From: Engraulis encrasicolus
Lineage: Eukaryota; Chordata; Actinopteri; Clupeiformes; Engraulidae
Length of the DNA: 64,000 nt
Reading direction: 5' to 3'
Assembly (NCBI RefSeq): GCF_034702125.1
Contig: NC_085866.1
Coordinates: forward strand, 13,711,564 to 13,775,563
The position numbers were made by a program, and so were the translations under genes. Under the pieces are notes generated by a model. The model did not search any database, was not told where the DNA came from, and was given only the letters and a program-made list of their open reading frames with translations. Position 1 is the first letter of the stretch. Each line of letters begins with the position of its first letter. Positions 13,401 through 63,228 of the stretch are shown one piece after another.

Positions 13401-13772
13401 CAGTCCAACCTAGTATTTGAATGACATGGGTATACTAGCTTAGCTACTGCTCACTGCACACATTTTAAGTCAAACCTATCAACCAGTAGCACATTGTAAT
13501 GCCATGTTAGTGTTTTATCTTCAGCATATCTGCAAAACGACAAATGAACCCAAGCAATGCTCAATTTATCGCCAAGGTCTGAAATAACACTGACTTGTCG
13601 TCTAGCTAACATTAGATTGCTAAGCAACTAGCTTGATATTCAGCTACTGATACACTGAGCAACACGTATAAAGACATCGAAGAAAGGTGTGTCAAAAATA
13701 TATACGAATAAAGGGATCCTTACCGGCACAGAGGCTCAAACAAAGAGCCAAAACGACAGCAAAAAGTCTCAT
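10434..13772 (-). CDS. ssr4: Translocon-associated protein subunit delta (signal sequence receptor delta)
   Basis: Single-pass ER membrane protein of the TRAP complex, which sits beside the Sec61 channel and helps translocation and N-glycosylation of some secretory proteins. Exons 13772-13724, 13082-12964, 12856-12782, 12564-12475, 12148-12083 and 10538-10434 join in frame to 504 nt, 167 residues plus TAA; the human protein has 173. Residues 1-16 are a signal peptide ([16 protein letters not shown]). The lumenal domain carries C20 and C51, which match the conserved disulfide pair. Family-typical stretches are [35 protein letters not shown] and [20 protein letters not shown] transmembrane helix spans about residues 143-160, followed by a short cytosolic tail ending KGSIQA. 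The start codon lies about 1.1 kb downstream of the ikbkg stop on the same strand. The last intron (1.5 kb) holds a SINE, a palindromic MITE and a TTAA-flanked MITE. Confidence 0.97.
10712..10895 (-). mobile_element. tRNA-derived SINE
   Basis: Read on the minus strand: GGGGCACTGTGGCGCA, then a polymerase III B box (GGTTCGAATCC), a CATTTCCTGTC body, and a 3' tail AAAAAATACTTACAAAAAAA. It lies in the last ssr4 intron. Confidence 0.75.
11383..11612. mobile_element. Palindromic MITE with TTTCGG...CTTCATCAGGG core
   Basis: Arms GGCAGGACGCCAAGGCACTC and its complement enclose GTTTCGGCCCGCTACAGGGC and CTTCATCAGGG. About 60 bp pair on each side. Located in the last ssr4 intron. The same core motif recurs elsewhere in the window. 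Confidence 0.75.
11769..11924. mobile_element. TTAA-flanked MITE (piggyBac-like ends)
   Basis: 156 bp with ends TTAAAGGGGCTCTG and CTCTGCCCCTTTAA. TTAA target sites are the piggyBac hallmark. No coding capacity. Confidence 0.65.
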
Positions 13773-14873
13773 GGTGTTAATTGTGTGATTGCTCAAATGC
13801 TATGCCACCTCAGCCTTCCGCGGATGTTGCTCTCAAAAGGAACGTCATCCTATCAGGCTCTCGGAGTCAACAGAAAGACACGTCAGCCTACAGACCGAAC
13901 ACGGCATCCCTGCCCTCTGCTGACAGCCGCCAGTACTGCACAAGCCCCATTTAGGACTAGCACACCATTTCCCCCCATCACTCGAACAGTTGTATGGGGA
14001 TGCATTTCTTCTTCAATAATCTCTATGCGATTTAAATTCGATCGTTTGCCTAGTCAATATGCATTCATGATAGAAATACGGAGAATACTCTATAGGTGCA
14101 CATTCATTCATGACTTCACAACTAAATTGGCTTCAAAATACAAAATAAAACAAAATCTTATTTACAGTCTTATTTATTATCTTAAACCTCTTGCCATGAC
14201 AACAGTCTATACAAAGTAAAAGCCTTTCATCTTTTCATATAATGAATATAATAGACAAATATTCACATAGACCGGCGCAGATCCTCAAAGAACATGTCTT
14301 TGCAGATGGACAAAAAAAAACACAGGCAAAAAATAAGACCACAGACAGACATATGCTGAGAAGCAGACACACATCCATACGTGCATTACATTACAATATG
14401 CTGTCACATAGGCAGTATCCTACATTGTCATTTAAGATTTACATATCTATATATGTATTTTTATGTAAGGGTGTAAATCTTACATAATTTATATATTTAT
14501 TATTATATATAAAATACACGCACAGCATCGTCACACATACAAAGTTTTTTCGTCGTTTTAGTTTTTGAACAGAAATCTTGATGACTTGGTGGGAACGTCG
14601 ATGTTCCAAAACATTGTCTTTAAATTGTCGTCCTCGCCATTGTCGGTCGGCAGATTGTGTGTGCAAACAGCGTCCAAAGGTCAACGGGCACAAGCAGCCG
14701 CGCTCTCTCTCTTTCTTTCTTTCTGAAACTGTGATTGGTTGTACTGTAGGTCAAAGTTCAACAAATTGCCACCAGACTCCCTGAGCCCTCACGACCACTC
14801 ATCCCCAAGAAAAGCCTCTGATGTGGGGCTGTGGTAGTGGTGGTGGTGGTGGTGGGGGTTTAGGAGAAGGCCA

Positions 14874-44828
<29,955 letters not shown>

Positions 44829-45969
44829 TAGACTAGGAAACTGAGAACATGGCAATATGTTAATTAATCATATCTAATGAAAAGCATGAGCGTCATGGCC
44901 ACATTGTAGTCTGACTGACATTTGAAAACTGAAAGTAAATGGTGGCGCACGACGCCCTGATATCTGCGCCATCCACTACTACGCTGCCACTATGGTACTA
45001 CACGAGCGCCACCCCGTCTAGTTCTATGTTAATTGGTGTAAACAAAGCAGAGGTGTTGGCGCATTGCATGGTCACCAGCTCAAAGATCAGTTAAAATTCA
45101 TTTTTGGGGTTTGGTAGAGAACACAGTGGTTGACAGTGACGAGGCATGCAAAACCGATAGCATTATTGGACAACAACAACATGCTAAAATACCACTAGCC
45201 ATTTCCACCTTCAAAAATGTAGAAGTCTCTCCTCGGGTTGCAATTGTATGAGGTCCTACCGTTGCTTCCGAATCGATAACAAAAAAAACAATCATTCACA
45301 ATTCGGCGAGGTATGAACGTATACCTTTCGCTCTACGCCTCAAGATGACACTACCACAATCAGTATCAGATTTTCTTTTCCATCATGGTCTGTCAAAGCT
45401 AGCTTTGTGGCTACAAAACACATGACGTTTAACAGCTGATTAGCGTAGCGCCACAATAAACAAGTTACTACATGGGCGTAAACCACATCGCTGCAGAACA
45501 AGATATGTATCCCATAGACGAGGCAATCGTGTATTTTGCTTCCTTACTATTGTTGTATGTAGTGATGAATAATTGACAACGCAGAGAAAATACACAATAA
45601 GCTGTTTCGCGATTCTCGTGAAGAACAGGGCATTCGAACCACTAGCTAGCCACATGGCTAGGAAAGAAGGGGCGATACCTTTTGGACATGTTCATGTGGG
45701 TAAGTGCGCTTTGAAATTAGTGATTAGCTGCTTCATTCATACAGTAGTATTACGAATTCTTGAGACAACAATAAAGGCCCCATTTTGCTTCCTGTAAAAC
45801 AAAGGCCCATACCATTCGTAGTCCAATAGGTCAACATGTTGTTTTGTCCATTGCAAGCAATGGACCATCATTGAAAGCTTAATCGACAATATGTTTACAA
45901 GCCACCAAACCACTGCCCACTGTCCGGTGGCTTTTGTAATTAAAGCGACAAAGGTTAAGACAAACTTAC

Positions 45970-46030
45970 CTGTTTACCTGGAGCGTAGTGGACGCTGGAG
46001 TAGAAAACTCTAGCACGTTAGCTTTGCAAC
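45970..46030 (-). other. Probable non-coding first exon of ikbkg
   Basis: A strong donor (CAG/GTAAGT on the minus strand, exon end at 45970) lies about 1.1 kb upstream of the start-codon exon. The latter begins at 44840 after a TTCTCAG acceptor and has 12 untranslated bases before ATG. The right-hand limit of this exon is not defined; 46030 is only a guess. An alternative donor of lower quality is at 45259. Confidence 0.45.
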
Positions 46031-46230
46031 TTTAACGTTGGCTAAATTTGGTTTGAGGCAACAAGTAACGTTAGCCAGCTATGGAAACTGGTTAACAAAA
46101 TGGCATCTATTTAATTTGACAAATAATTGCCACGATGGTTGTCTGTCATTACCCTCTCAGAAGAAGCCCCACACGAGAAAATTACAAGCTTTTATGCATC
46201 TGGCAACAGCATGTTCTAAAAATCCGATGT

Positions 46231-47090
46231 AGGTTGACAAGCTAGGAATTCCCCTTGCTACACTTCCGTGTTCCATCATATGACGGAATGTAGACTGGTG
46301 AGCAAATATGGGAAGTGTAGTTTTGTTACAAAGCTAGAACTACACCAATAACTGTAACAAAATAATAAAGCGTCATTCCATCATTTATTTTATGAAGAAT
46401 ACAAAATGCACACTGAAGTTTCCTTCTATAGCAAGAAAACATGACATGATACAGCCATAGACACAGTCATAAACAACAAACAAAACATTATGCACAGGTG
46501 CAGCTTCAGTTCTGGCAAGTGTAATTCACTTAATCTGTTTTGTTTTTCTGTTTTTGTTTTTTTGTTTTCTTCTGACCACCGGTTGTGATCACTGGTCTTG
46601 ATTTTGTATGCCAGTGCGTCAAGGCGCATGATATGCCACTTGTCACCTTAGGGTGCGCTCACCTTTCTGCCAGGTGGCCTACCTGTAGGTCATGTGATAT
46701 AAGTCAACTCAGACCATTGTTCTCATTGCCTGAGGAAGATCCCTCTGCTGGATCGAAACGTTGCCGTATGTAAAAATGAAATAAAGTATTTTTGGAGTTA
46801 ATACACAGTGTGCAGACCGCTTCATCACACTACCTACTACCTTTTGTCTGGCACCTGGACAACTACTTGTGGATGTGCGCACCCTACCTCTAAACACTAG
46901 TGTAATTCACTTAAAATACATTGTATATAAGCCTGTTGTGTAACAGTAACATTTCAAGCATATTCCATGTTTTGTAGGTCCATGTAGGCCTACTCTAAAG
47001 ATCCCAAACACAACATTGGCACCCAAGGCCTACTTTTCGGACACATTTTAGAGAAGCCGGGGAAAGGCCTCCATCACCACCTCATGTTAG
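46231..47090. other. Region between ikbkg 5' end and caveolin stop
   Basis: Holds the putative ikbkg promoter at the left and the caveolin 3'UTR at the right. A minus-strand AATAAA-type signal is present near 46384-46389. A repeat of the GAAGAT...CGAAACGTTG family occupies about 46725-46830. Confidence 0.5.
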
Positions 47091-47969
47091 TTAGTCCTTG
47101 GAGAGGGCGACGTAAAGGCTAGTGTAGCAGCGAGAAACAGATTCACAGAGTGGTTTGATGAATATATGGACTACACTCATCCAAAGAGACCGCAGACAAG
47201 GCAGGCACGTGTGAAATACCTGAATACAGGGCATCAGACACCTGATAAGGGGACAGGGAAAGAGAGGAAGAGATTAATCGAAAGAGAAATATGTTGTATT
47301 AGCTGAATTCAGAGCAGAATAAATGGTTTGATCATGAATGGTCATGATCAGCTGTAAGACAAATCTTTAACATTTTTTTGTATTGTCCCAATTAACTCAA
47401 TCAAAGAACAATTGCATGACCTGGCATTGAAAGAAAAACTTGTTTTATTATTATATTACTATTATATATTATATATATATATATTATATACTATATTATT
47501 ATTATATTATATTGTTATACCAGATATGTAGACAGGCAAGCAGGGCAAAGAGGAGGCCTGAGAGTAGGGACACGGGGACGGCACACAGCACGGTCAGGCA
47601 GCGGTAGCTCCAGATCCGCGCAGACTTGAACCCAATGCCACTGTACACCCACACGCGGTCATAGGTGTGGGTCGAGACAGGCTCTGCTAAAACATCACTG
47701 AACTCTACCTGAAAGACACACACACAGACACTTTCACTAGGCTTACATTTATGCACTTTATCCCCTGTATGCACTTCGTACCTCCTGTGGCACGCTGTAG
47801 GCCTAATAGTAATTGAAAAGTAAACTACTATAGTACTACACTGCTATGACATAACACAGGGCCTTTAGTAATGCACTATGACTTGCCATTCTGGTAATAG
47901 CAAATGTATAACGGCGTGTCTTAACGGGATATTGTATGCTGAATGAGTTAAGTTTTCATTCTGGGTTTT

Positions 47970-48000
<31 letters not shown>

Positions 48001-48983
48001 TCTCTCCCTTGCAGTCACTGGGACAATGGCAATTTGTGCATAAAATGCCTTTTACCGTATTTAGCCTGGCGATGGCATCCTGACAGCACAAAAGAAGTCA
48101 CCAGTGAAGTGAAAGTGAAAGTAACATTTCCACTGTGTCGAGCAACACAGTGAGCTCACACAACAAACTTGCATTTATGCTTCACTCATGCAAGGGAGCA
48201 GTCCAATAGGTGCCCCAAGGGAGGACAGAGGTACCCAGGCTCCGCCCTCGCAGTGACGCAACACCTTCGGCTCAGCCACACACTCCAAGAGATTTGAAAG
48301 TCATGACAATCAGGTTAGGACAGAGGGACATTAATCAGGTTATCATGGGGGAGAGCAGAGCACTCGTTGAACACTCCTTTCACCAACCTGTCGGTGTTTG
48401 CAATCAAACTGGCAACCCTCGCGCTACAAGCCCAACTTTAAAAAAATCTGGACACAGCATCTGGTAGTTGTTCTCCACAGCAAAATGTGCAACTCACATA
48501 GCTTAGTATTTGAGTGTTTGAGTGAGTAATGTTCAGTTTTGTCAGATTGGGCTATTTCCCGCCCAATTGGGCTGCTTGGTATGACCGTTGCAGGTAAAAA
48601 TGGCATTTTGCAGGAAAACCCGCCCAATTTGACTCAGAAATCAATAGAATTGGGCGGGATTTAGTGCCTCCAATCGGGTTTTGAGCTTCCAGCCCATTTT
48701 TTGGGCTGGAAATCATCAGCCTCATCTGGCAACCCTGGTAATGCTCCACTGCGTTTACCTGAAGGTGCTTGTTGACTCCGTGGGGATCCCTTGAGCCAAA
48801 GTCTTGAAGCGATTGCTCTGGTGTGATGGACACGGAGGAGGTGGAGGAGGAGAACTGGGGTGGGGGAGGGGGAGGTGCTACAAGATACAGCTTCATCTCC
48901 TCAGCTGCATAATCATCCTCCTCCTCCTCCTCATCTTCACCATCTTCAATGTTACAGTCCACCAGGTATTCATCTGACATCAT
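47091..48983 (-). CDS. Caveolin family protein, caveolin-2-like
   Basis: Integral membrane scaffold protein with a hairpin that does not cross the bilayer, found in caveolae. Exons 48983-48759, 47708-47521 and 47241-47091 join in frame to 564 nt (187 residues plus TAA). The signature FEDVIAEP appears as FSDVLAEP (78-85). The scaffolding region DRVWVYSGIGFKSARIWSYR (92-111) and hydrophobic hairpin (113-137) lead to CLHIW and a C-terminal half with KPLCESVSRCYTS, matching CAV2 (APLCTSVGRCFSS) better than CAV1 or CAV3. The N-terminal exon is unusual: an acidic run (about residues 13-23), a poly-proline run and a Ser/Thr-rich stretch, about 25 residues longer than human CAV2 overall. I chose the first ATG of MMSDEYLV. 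An upstream in-frame ATG at 49040 is possible but adds sequence unlike the family. The second copy of the met-linked cav2 or a fish-specific paralogue are both possible. Confidence 0.88.
47973..48001. repeat. (AT)n microsatellite
   Basis: About 14 AT units in caveolin intron 1. An AT-rich run also follows the exon 2 donor at 47455-47515. Confidence 0.9.
48120..48440 (-). mobile_element. Decayed tRNA-derived SINE
   Basis: Read on the minus strand, GGGCTTGTAGCGCGAGGGTT and a TGCTCTGCTCTCCCCCATG-like body match the SINE at 15448-15750 in outline. A foreign piece with CTTTCAAATCTCTTGGAG is inserted; similar sequence occurs at 15990-16030. Confidence 0.5.
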
Positions 48984-51310
48984 ACTGACTGAAGGCAGCT
49001 GATGGTGGTAGGGTAAGAGGTCAAGAGGAGACAGCAGCAACAGAGGAGAGCAGCAGTGCCCTCTAGATGAGCCAAGTTGTCAATAAACCTCAAATAACAG
49101 TAAAAAAATAAAATAAAAATAAATACACAGTATGCCACTGAAAAATACACAGACATGACATTTTCGTTCTGGCAGGGCAGGGAAGTGCACTGTACAATTT
49201 GTGGTGTTAATTCAACATTTATTGTCAAATTTATTTTATTGCTGGTCATACTCTCTAATAAGTGTTGAATTAACACTGCATGATTTGCTGTAAAACACAT
49301 GCTTATGAAAACATGACGTGACGTTTTGCGTGTTTTTCTCCAGTGCCTGAGGCTGCTGGCATTGGCATGATTCATACTGCCGTCCTTTTCAATGACCCAT
49401 TTACACAAGCTACTGTACAAAGAGACAGGCCCTATGGCAATGCCCAACATGGAAGGTTACACCCAGTATACTCTTAAGTGTTTATATAGTTGCTTGCTAT
49501 ATTTATTCCTGGCCACTATGGTATACTGTATGTGTGCAACAAAAATGACAAAATAGCTGTCAAACCGTGGCTAGAATGAAATGTCAGTCAGGCTGTTCAA
49601 TTTGAATGGGGCAAATTAAGTAAAATCATAATAAAAAGTATCGACATTTCTCAATAACTTTTTTCAACTGTTCACTGAATAAAACACATTCATAGACTTG
49701 TACCGTCTTTGCACTGCTTAGTGTGTTCTGCTAAACCCACCCTATATTGTCCGTTTTGGGAGTCATACCAATGTGTATTCAATCAGTCCCTTACCTTTTT
49801 TAGCAGGAAAAATACAGCCTTTCAATAATCCTCTGGGCACTGCCTGAGCTGGTTGGTTTCATGGATAAATCAATAGGTAAAAAAACCCAATAATTTAAAG
49901 TTGGATTTATTGTAGTCCTCCTCACAGTGTCTTCAGTTCAGAGGCCACACCCTCAGTTTTAGCCCAGTACAGAGTAGCAGCAGCTGAGGAGCAGGGTGCT
50001 TCACTCAACACAGTCACTCATCGTTTGTCCTGAGTGGCACAGCATTGTAAAAATATACTGTAGAGGTAAAATAGGCCTATGTCTGTGCTATACTGCGGAT
50101 AATATATTCATGTCCACCTCTGTGCAGGGCCTCCACCAAATGACTCACATGTGAGATGCATATGTGTATGTGTATGTCTGTGCAACTGTGTGTGTGTGCG
50201 TGTGTGCGTGTGTGTGTGTGTGTGTGCACACACTAGGCAGTACAAGGGGAGCGAGTGTGGAGTTATTTTGGTTGATGGCATGGCATGGCTGGAGGAGGAG
50301 GCCCGAATGTGTGCTGTGAGCGATCAGGTTACCACCAGACTGCCACTCCATGTCTGTAGCCACCGGCAGCCACCCACAAACACACTTGGCCCATGATGAT
50401 AACAGGCCGCCCCTGTGATATAACTCCAATGCAGATGATGTCATAGGAGGGCCAGAATAAAGAGAGTTAATTGGCAGTAACAAGTGTTTTTTTTTTATTT
50501 ATTTTTTTTATTTAAAGAGCGTAAAAATAAACAGCTGTGAGAAGAACAAAATCTGAAACAAAAGACTATTATGTGATGGTCTATGTGAATTAAACAGCAC
50601 ACAAATAAGACCCAGAGAAACATGTAGAATCTATATGATTTATTAATTGCGTACTATGGTTCACACGACAATAAATCCAGTGACATCATCAAGTAAGAGA
50701 GAGAGACAGCGTATAGCGAGGGGGAAGGGATCAAGAGTGGGCACCCACAGTAGGCATGTCTGTGACATTTGTGCATCGAGAAGTGACAGGAAGTGAGACA
50801 GGAAGAGAGACTTCCTCTCAACTTCCTCTTCCACTTTCACAGTTTGGTCATTTTTCTAAACGTCTGCTCCCTCTAAGAATTTCAAGAGAACCTGCCACAA
50901 ACCCCTAACTCCCTCCAACCAAAGCCCTGTCCATCCCAGCTCCACTGATGTGGAGCAACAAGTGGAATCGGTAACACTTTAGAATAACTACCTATAAACA
51001 GCTTTATAAACACTTTATGAATAATGAACTAATTATCAACAACATTTTTACAAATGTTTATAAATGGGCAAGAAATGCTATGTTAACACAGCAGACACAG
51101 CACAGTCTCATCGGTCCTGGAAGTTTCTCCTCCAAAGACCAGAAGGCATGAAACCACATAAAACTCACACAGTAGAAGTTGATTCCCACTCTCCTGTGCA
51201 GTCGTAGTTTGGTTCTTACTCATTTCCAAACATTTGTAAATGCTTTGTTAAATGTTAATTATTATTAAATGTTAATAAAGTGTTTATAAAGTTTTTTTGG
51301 GTAGTTATTC

Positions 51311-51728
51311 TTAAAGGGACAGTTTGGTCAATTTCAACATGCAGTTGTAATGCTCACACTACCCTGGACTTGTCAGTGCCTGAGATTTTTTTTTCTTCTT
51401 CTTCAGCCGTTTCCGAGATCCTGGTCATTGTAATGGGGGCAGCTCTTTGTTTACATTTCAAAAAAACATTTTTATTTATTCCCCAAAACATCCAAAAGGT
51501 TATAAAACATCAGCAGACAACTAGCAAACAGCAGTACCTTTTGGGAAAATATTTGGAGTTGGCCTATGTTTCATTTTTTTAAAATGTAAACAAACGCTGC
51601 CCCCATTAGAATTGCTCATATCTCGGAAAGGGCTGAGCCGAAAAATGTGTCATCACCAGGTACTGACAAGTCAAGGGTAGCGTGAGCAATACAACTGCAT
51701 GTTGAAATTGACCAAACTGTCCCTTTAA
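51311..51728. mobile_element. TTAA-flanked MITE with long inverted repeats
   Basis: Ends TTAAAGGGACAGTTTGGTCA and its complement; arms run about 70 bp through AACATGCAGTTGTA. 418 bp. A decayed copy with the same inner words (AAAGGGCTGA, CTGCATGTTGAA) is at about 56870-57120. Confidence 0.8.
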
Positions 51729-51944
51729 GTGTTACCGTGGAATCTGTTGTTCACGTTTGTCTTCACAGTTGCGTGCCTGTCAAGCTGTAATAACGTGACA
51801 CAGAAAATGCTCACCAGCGTCGGGGTAGGGAATTTGTGGCCCATGGCACTTATTTAAGTCACCACACCTGTTCCAGTGACAGACTTGCTTCAACTAAGAC
51901 TGTGTGGGAGTGTAAGTGAATCAGCCAGCATCGGTGAAGTTGAG

Positions 51945-52130
<186 letters not shown>

Positions 52131-52913
52131 ATGCATGCATGTCCTATTTCAGTGTGTGGCACCTACGGTATGTTCTGTAGATGTTTGATTATAAGAAACA
52201 TGGTTGTTTCCAGTGTCTTCCTTTTATCAAATACTTCGGTACTGCCATATGAGTCCTACAGGTGACTGTAAAAGTTATAGGACGTAGTAGTAGTACAAAA
52301 GCAAGACAGTGCAATATACTGCATTATGTATCTAGGTAAATATCAGCCTGTTAAGATGCGTGTAAACCAGATGTGTGTATTGTTATAACGGTGGTGTCAA
52401 TATACTGATGATGGCCTAGTGCCTCAGACTAAATATGAATGTACTGTAACAATGAATGACTCCTACTCATTCTCTCCATGGCAACAACAGAACACACGAG
52501 GTTCACTGTTATGAATGAGACACGGAGGATGTTTGATGGAAATCAAAGTTGACACCAGTCAAAACAAACAAACAAAAAACATTGTAACACAACCATCAAT
52601 TTGCTTACTGGTTAGAAGAGGGACATTTTGGTTACAAACAAGTCAAATGTGATTGACTGCATGCCATGGTCAAAGCTTTTGCAGCCATGGTACAGTTAAG
52701 ATGACCCATAGACCTATGGGTACAATATATATGATGACCAACCAAGGCCCTTTGAGGGACGTCCACCATGTTTCTGATGCCAGTCATAAATGTTAGTTTA
52801 ACGATACCCGTCTAAAAAACGTGTACACAGTTCTTGTCACGACACTTGTCCAAAAAGTGTGTACATAACTCCAGTTGACAACTTGAGGACTTTTAAGACC
52901 TCCAAGCAGGACC

Positions 52914-53097
52914 AGGGGCCTATACTACAAAGCTGGTTCAGGATACGGTAAGTTAAGGTTAAGTTAATAGGTAAATCACCTAATACAAGAGCTTAGAGTC
53001 CTCACTTTCTTAAAAAAAAAAAAAGCTCTTGTATTAGATGATTTACCTCTTCACTTAACCTTAACTTATCCCGAACCAGCTTTGTAGTATAGGCACC
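52914..53097. mobile_element. Palindromic MITE
   Basis: Arms GCCTATACTACAAAGCTGGT and its complement, continuing through TTAAGGTTAAGT and AGGTAAATCACCTAATAC. About 85 bp pair on each side. Confidence 0.8.
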
Positions 53098-53799
53098 AAG
53101 TCTTCAACCCTGGCCAAACAAACCTCAGCAAACCTCAACTCCAATACCAAACACAGACCTCTCCGTGTGTTGCTAGAAATGGCTCGTTTAATCTCACACC
53201 ACGTGTCACAGGTCTAAGCACCATACTCGCAAATGCCTCCTTTCACATTAACAGAACACAGCAGGTAATTGCCGTTAAGTACCAGTGTTTACGTACAGGT
53301 TACAGGCGTATGCTGTTTGTTGGTATTTGTTTTGGCATGGGGATTGAAGCAGTCTTTTTTTGAGCGCACCTCTGGCTCAAGTGAGGAACCTCAATTTTAC
53401 GATGACACTAACAACTACAACAAAGTACATGAGACACTCCACAGAACAGCACTGGGACTGGTGGACAGCGGGACGGCAAATCAACAAACCGTATTATAGT
53501 TAAGACTTATATAATCATATATTGTATGGAATTGGAAAAATATATCTTCTCGTTCTCAGTTCTTCTCCTGCAATGCTTTGGAAGGACTACAAGCGCCCCC
53601 CTTCCTTGTCCAAAGATAAATCAAATCATTATTTCAGTAATGCTGCCTCTTTTTTCCTCACAGTTTCTCTTTTTCTCATCTTTTCTGTTTCGTCTTGCTC
53701 CAGGTTGGTGTTACAGTACTGCATCCTTTCTCTACCCTTCATTCTCACCAGGGCACCTCCACCTAATAGCCATGTGACAGGTGACAGGTGACAGGTGAC

Positions 53800-60603
<6,804 letters not shown>

Positions 60604-60679
60604 CTGAACACAACACAACACAACACACCAGACACACACATCAACCACCAACCACTGAATCATTATCACACACACGCAC

Positions 60680-60832
60680 GGGGTGCCATTTGTAGAGGGG
60701 GATTGTCCCCCCTTCTGGTCTTGATATCGCCACTTTTTCGACATGATTTTATGACAGTTCAATGTGATTCCATTGATATTGCTTATAATCTGAAACATTT
60801 CCCCCCTTCTGGTTTTCCGACAAATCGCACCC
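60680..60832. mobile_element. Small MITE
   Basis: Ends GGGGTGCCATTTGTAG and CGACAAATCGCACCC are near-complementary; CCCCCCTTCTGG occurs in both halves. It sits within a CA-rich tract. Confidence 0.6.
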
Positions 60833-60992
60833 TGCACACGCACACGCACATACATACTGCACCCCCATACACGCTCTCATCATATGTACGTACACACATG
60901 CCACACATACTGACACTCGCACACTCAGCAGGTAGATGTGCGAATGAACACACATGCACACACCTGCACACACATGTACACACACGCACATG

Positions 60993-63224
60993 CAGGGATT
61001 AAAGCAAAAAAAAGTAATCTGACTGAACTTTTTTACCAGTTAGGCACCCGATCGAGTATCATTCCGTAACCCTACGAAAACCAATGTAGCCAGGCTCTGC
61101 CCTCATGACGAAACATACATGCAAGGAATGGTGCCAGAGCCAGCGGCATAGGCAGACGGGGCAGTCGCCTAGAGCAGAATAGGCCTATGTCTTGAGGGCG
61201 CCAGTAATACCAAAAAGTGCCACAAAATCAGAACTTCAACCAACATAAATCTTTACACTTCACATGAACAATGAATATTCATTATACACTCAGTAGACCT
61301 ATATAGACTCAGTAATGTGTACCTGTAGGTACTAGATCAGATGTGCTCAATCAGATGTAGGCCTACAATGCTATGTTTACAGATGCCAATTTCTAAATAC
61401 AAAAAAAGGAAAGAGGGCGGGCAGGCCTAGGCCGCTCGCTCACCAGATTGACTAGAACTGGCCGAGAATGGAGGCATAATGGATACTATATCAGACTGCA
61501 AAGATTGAACTGAAATTTGGGGCATGTTTTTGGTTATTTCCTCTTATTTATACCCATTGTTTATGAATTTTTCACAACATCATGCAGAATGGATTCACAA
61601 TGAATGCTGCTTCAAAATTGTAGCTGATCTCACAGAATTATTGACTTGGAATTGCAATGTGTTGAAACAGTGAGTGATCCCATTATGGGGTTTTTTGTTG
61701 TAGTAGTAGGCTATATTTTGTGTTTCACATTAGAATGGGCAAACACTGTTCTGGTGAAAGCACTGGTGCGCATTGCTTGCAGTTGTATTTCTGACATTTA
61801 AAAAGCCCTGATCATAGCAATCAGAGGGAGAAAACTAGCTTTAATTATTTGTATGTTTTTCACCCTTCGGCCTTTTTCAGTATTCATCCTGTTACAAATA
61901 ACTTCTTGACGTTTACAAACAGGGTGCGGTATGTCTACCTCTGTGTTCTACCGTTTTGAAAACTACTGGCTACTTTTTTGCTTCTCGATGTGCGGTGCCA
62001 AGCACACGCTTACCATTGATTTAAAAAACGTCCCCGATTCTTCCTATGCGCACGTGTTCTACAAGCTGACAGGACGCAGCAGGCACGACAGTCACAGACA
62101 TACGCCTATCGTTTACAAAAGTAACACACTTTCCCAAGCTTGTCGCGCAGCTTTCCACTCGAATCAAGGCAAATCACCCACCCATCAGTCCTGAGTGCGC
62201 AGTGCGCAAATAAGTTAAATGAACTCAAACGAAACGCATAGTCCGAGAAGATGGGCACAGACGTTGAGCCACTCAAAAACAAGCGCACACACAACTGTTG
62301 CTGCTGCACACTATTCCAGTTAGCAGAAATGGCGTCACACAGTAACCAGCCTTGAAAGTGAAACAAACGTCGAAACGGCATTTATCGACCATGAGTCCAC
62401 CCATCAGAACACTGCTTCCCAGAACAAGACGTGGCATAAATTGGCTCTGCCAGGGATAGCCTATCCGTGACCCAAATGCAACCCATTTTTAACTTATTTC
62501 TTGAATATATATATCGGCAACAACAAAGTTAATCTGCTATGAGTACAGATGAGACTGTGAATTATCCGTTGTCAAAAAGACAACTAGCTCTACACGCAGC
62601 CAGTCAAACGCGCTAAACTTTGAGGATGAAACGCATGGTAGGCTGTCCTAGTTAGCTGCCATAGTCGTCCCATTGGGGCTATGAATAATGCTAGTAAGAG
62701 TCACAATGCTTAAAAGGCAAACCCTTCATGAAAAGGACATCATACGCAGTCGAAGTAAACTATTCATTTTTTTTTCTAAATATCTGCCACGGCAGGTGCA
62801 ATGATATGGAAACGTCACTGCACTTTATACATTGTATTACAATTATTTTCTTTTCTGCCATCAGCAACAATTTTGGCTATTTATTTTTTTTAATCTCTCG
62901 CGTTGCGCTGCCACAGAATTGTTGACCGCTCGTGTACTTTTTTTTGGAACACGGAAGAACAGGGGATGACCCAAAACTAGGCTACTGATGAGTGAATGTT
63001 GTATCACACCGCCAATGGTGGAGTGTATAGCCTAACTACATCAGTAGGCCTACATTAAACACACCTCTCGTCCCCTTCTCATGACCAGGAGTGCTCTCGA
63101 TTTGAGTTCAGTTGGAAAGTAAAAATTGTAAATTAATTGACATAAATTATACGGACGGAAATCCGTCCAAACGAAAATCCAGTTGACGGAATTCCGTCGT
63201 AGCGACGGAAAACTTTAATCCCTG
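60993..63224. mobile_element. Putative 2.2-kb DNA transposon inserted in a CA-rich array
   Basis: Ends CAGGGATTAAAG and CTTTAATCCCTG are perfect 12-bp inverted repeats. Similar CA/TG-rich sequence (CACACATGTACACACACGC) lies on both sides, as expected if the element split one array. No transposase frame was seen. It may be a mosaic. Confidence 0.55.
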
Positions 63225-63228
63225 CACA

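Noticed and set aside
13689..14219. Plus-strand open frame of 176 codons
   Set aside because: Runs antisense across the ssr4 start exon and promoter region, with no similarity, typical of chance in this composition.
61931..62194. Plus-strand open frame of 87 codons
   Set aside because: No recognisable domain, lies inside the putative 2.2-kb transposon, and shows no flanking splice sites or codon bias.
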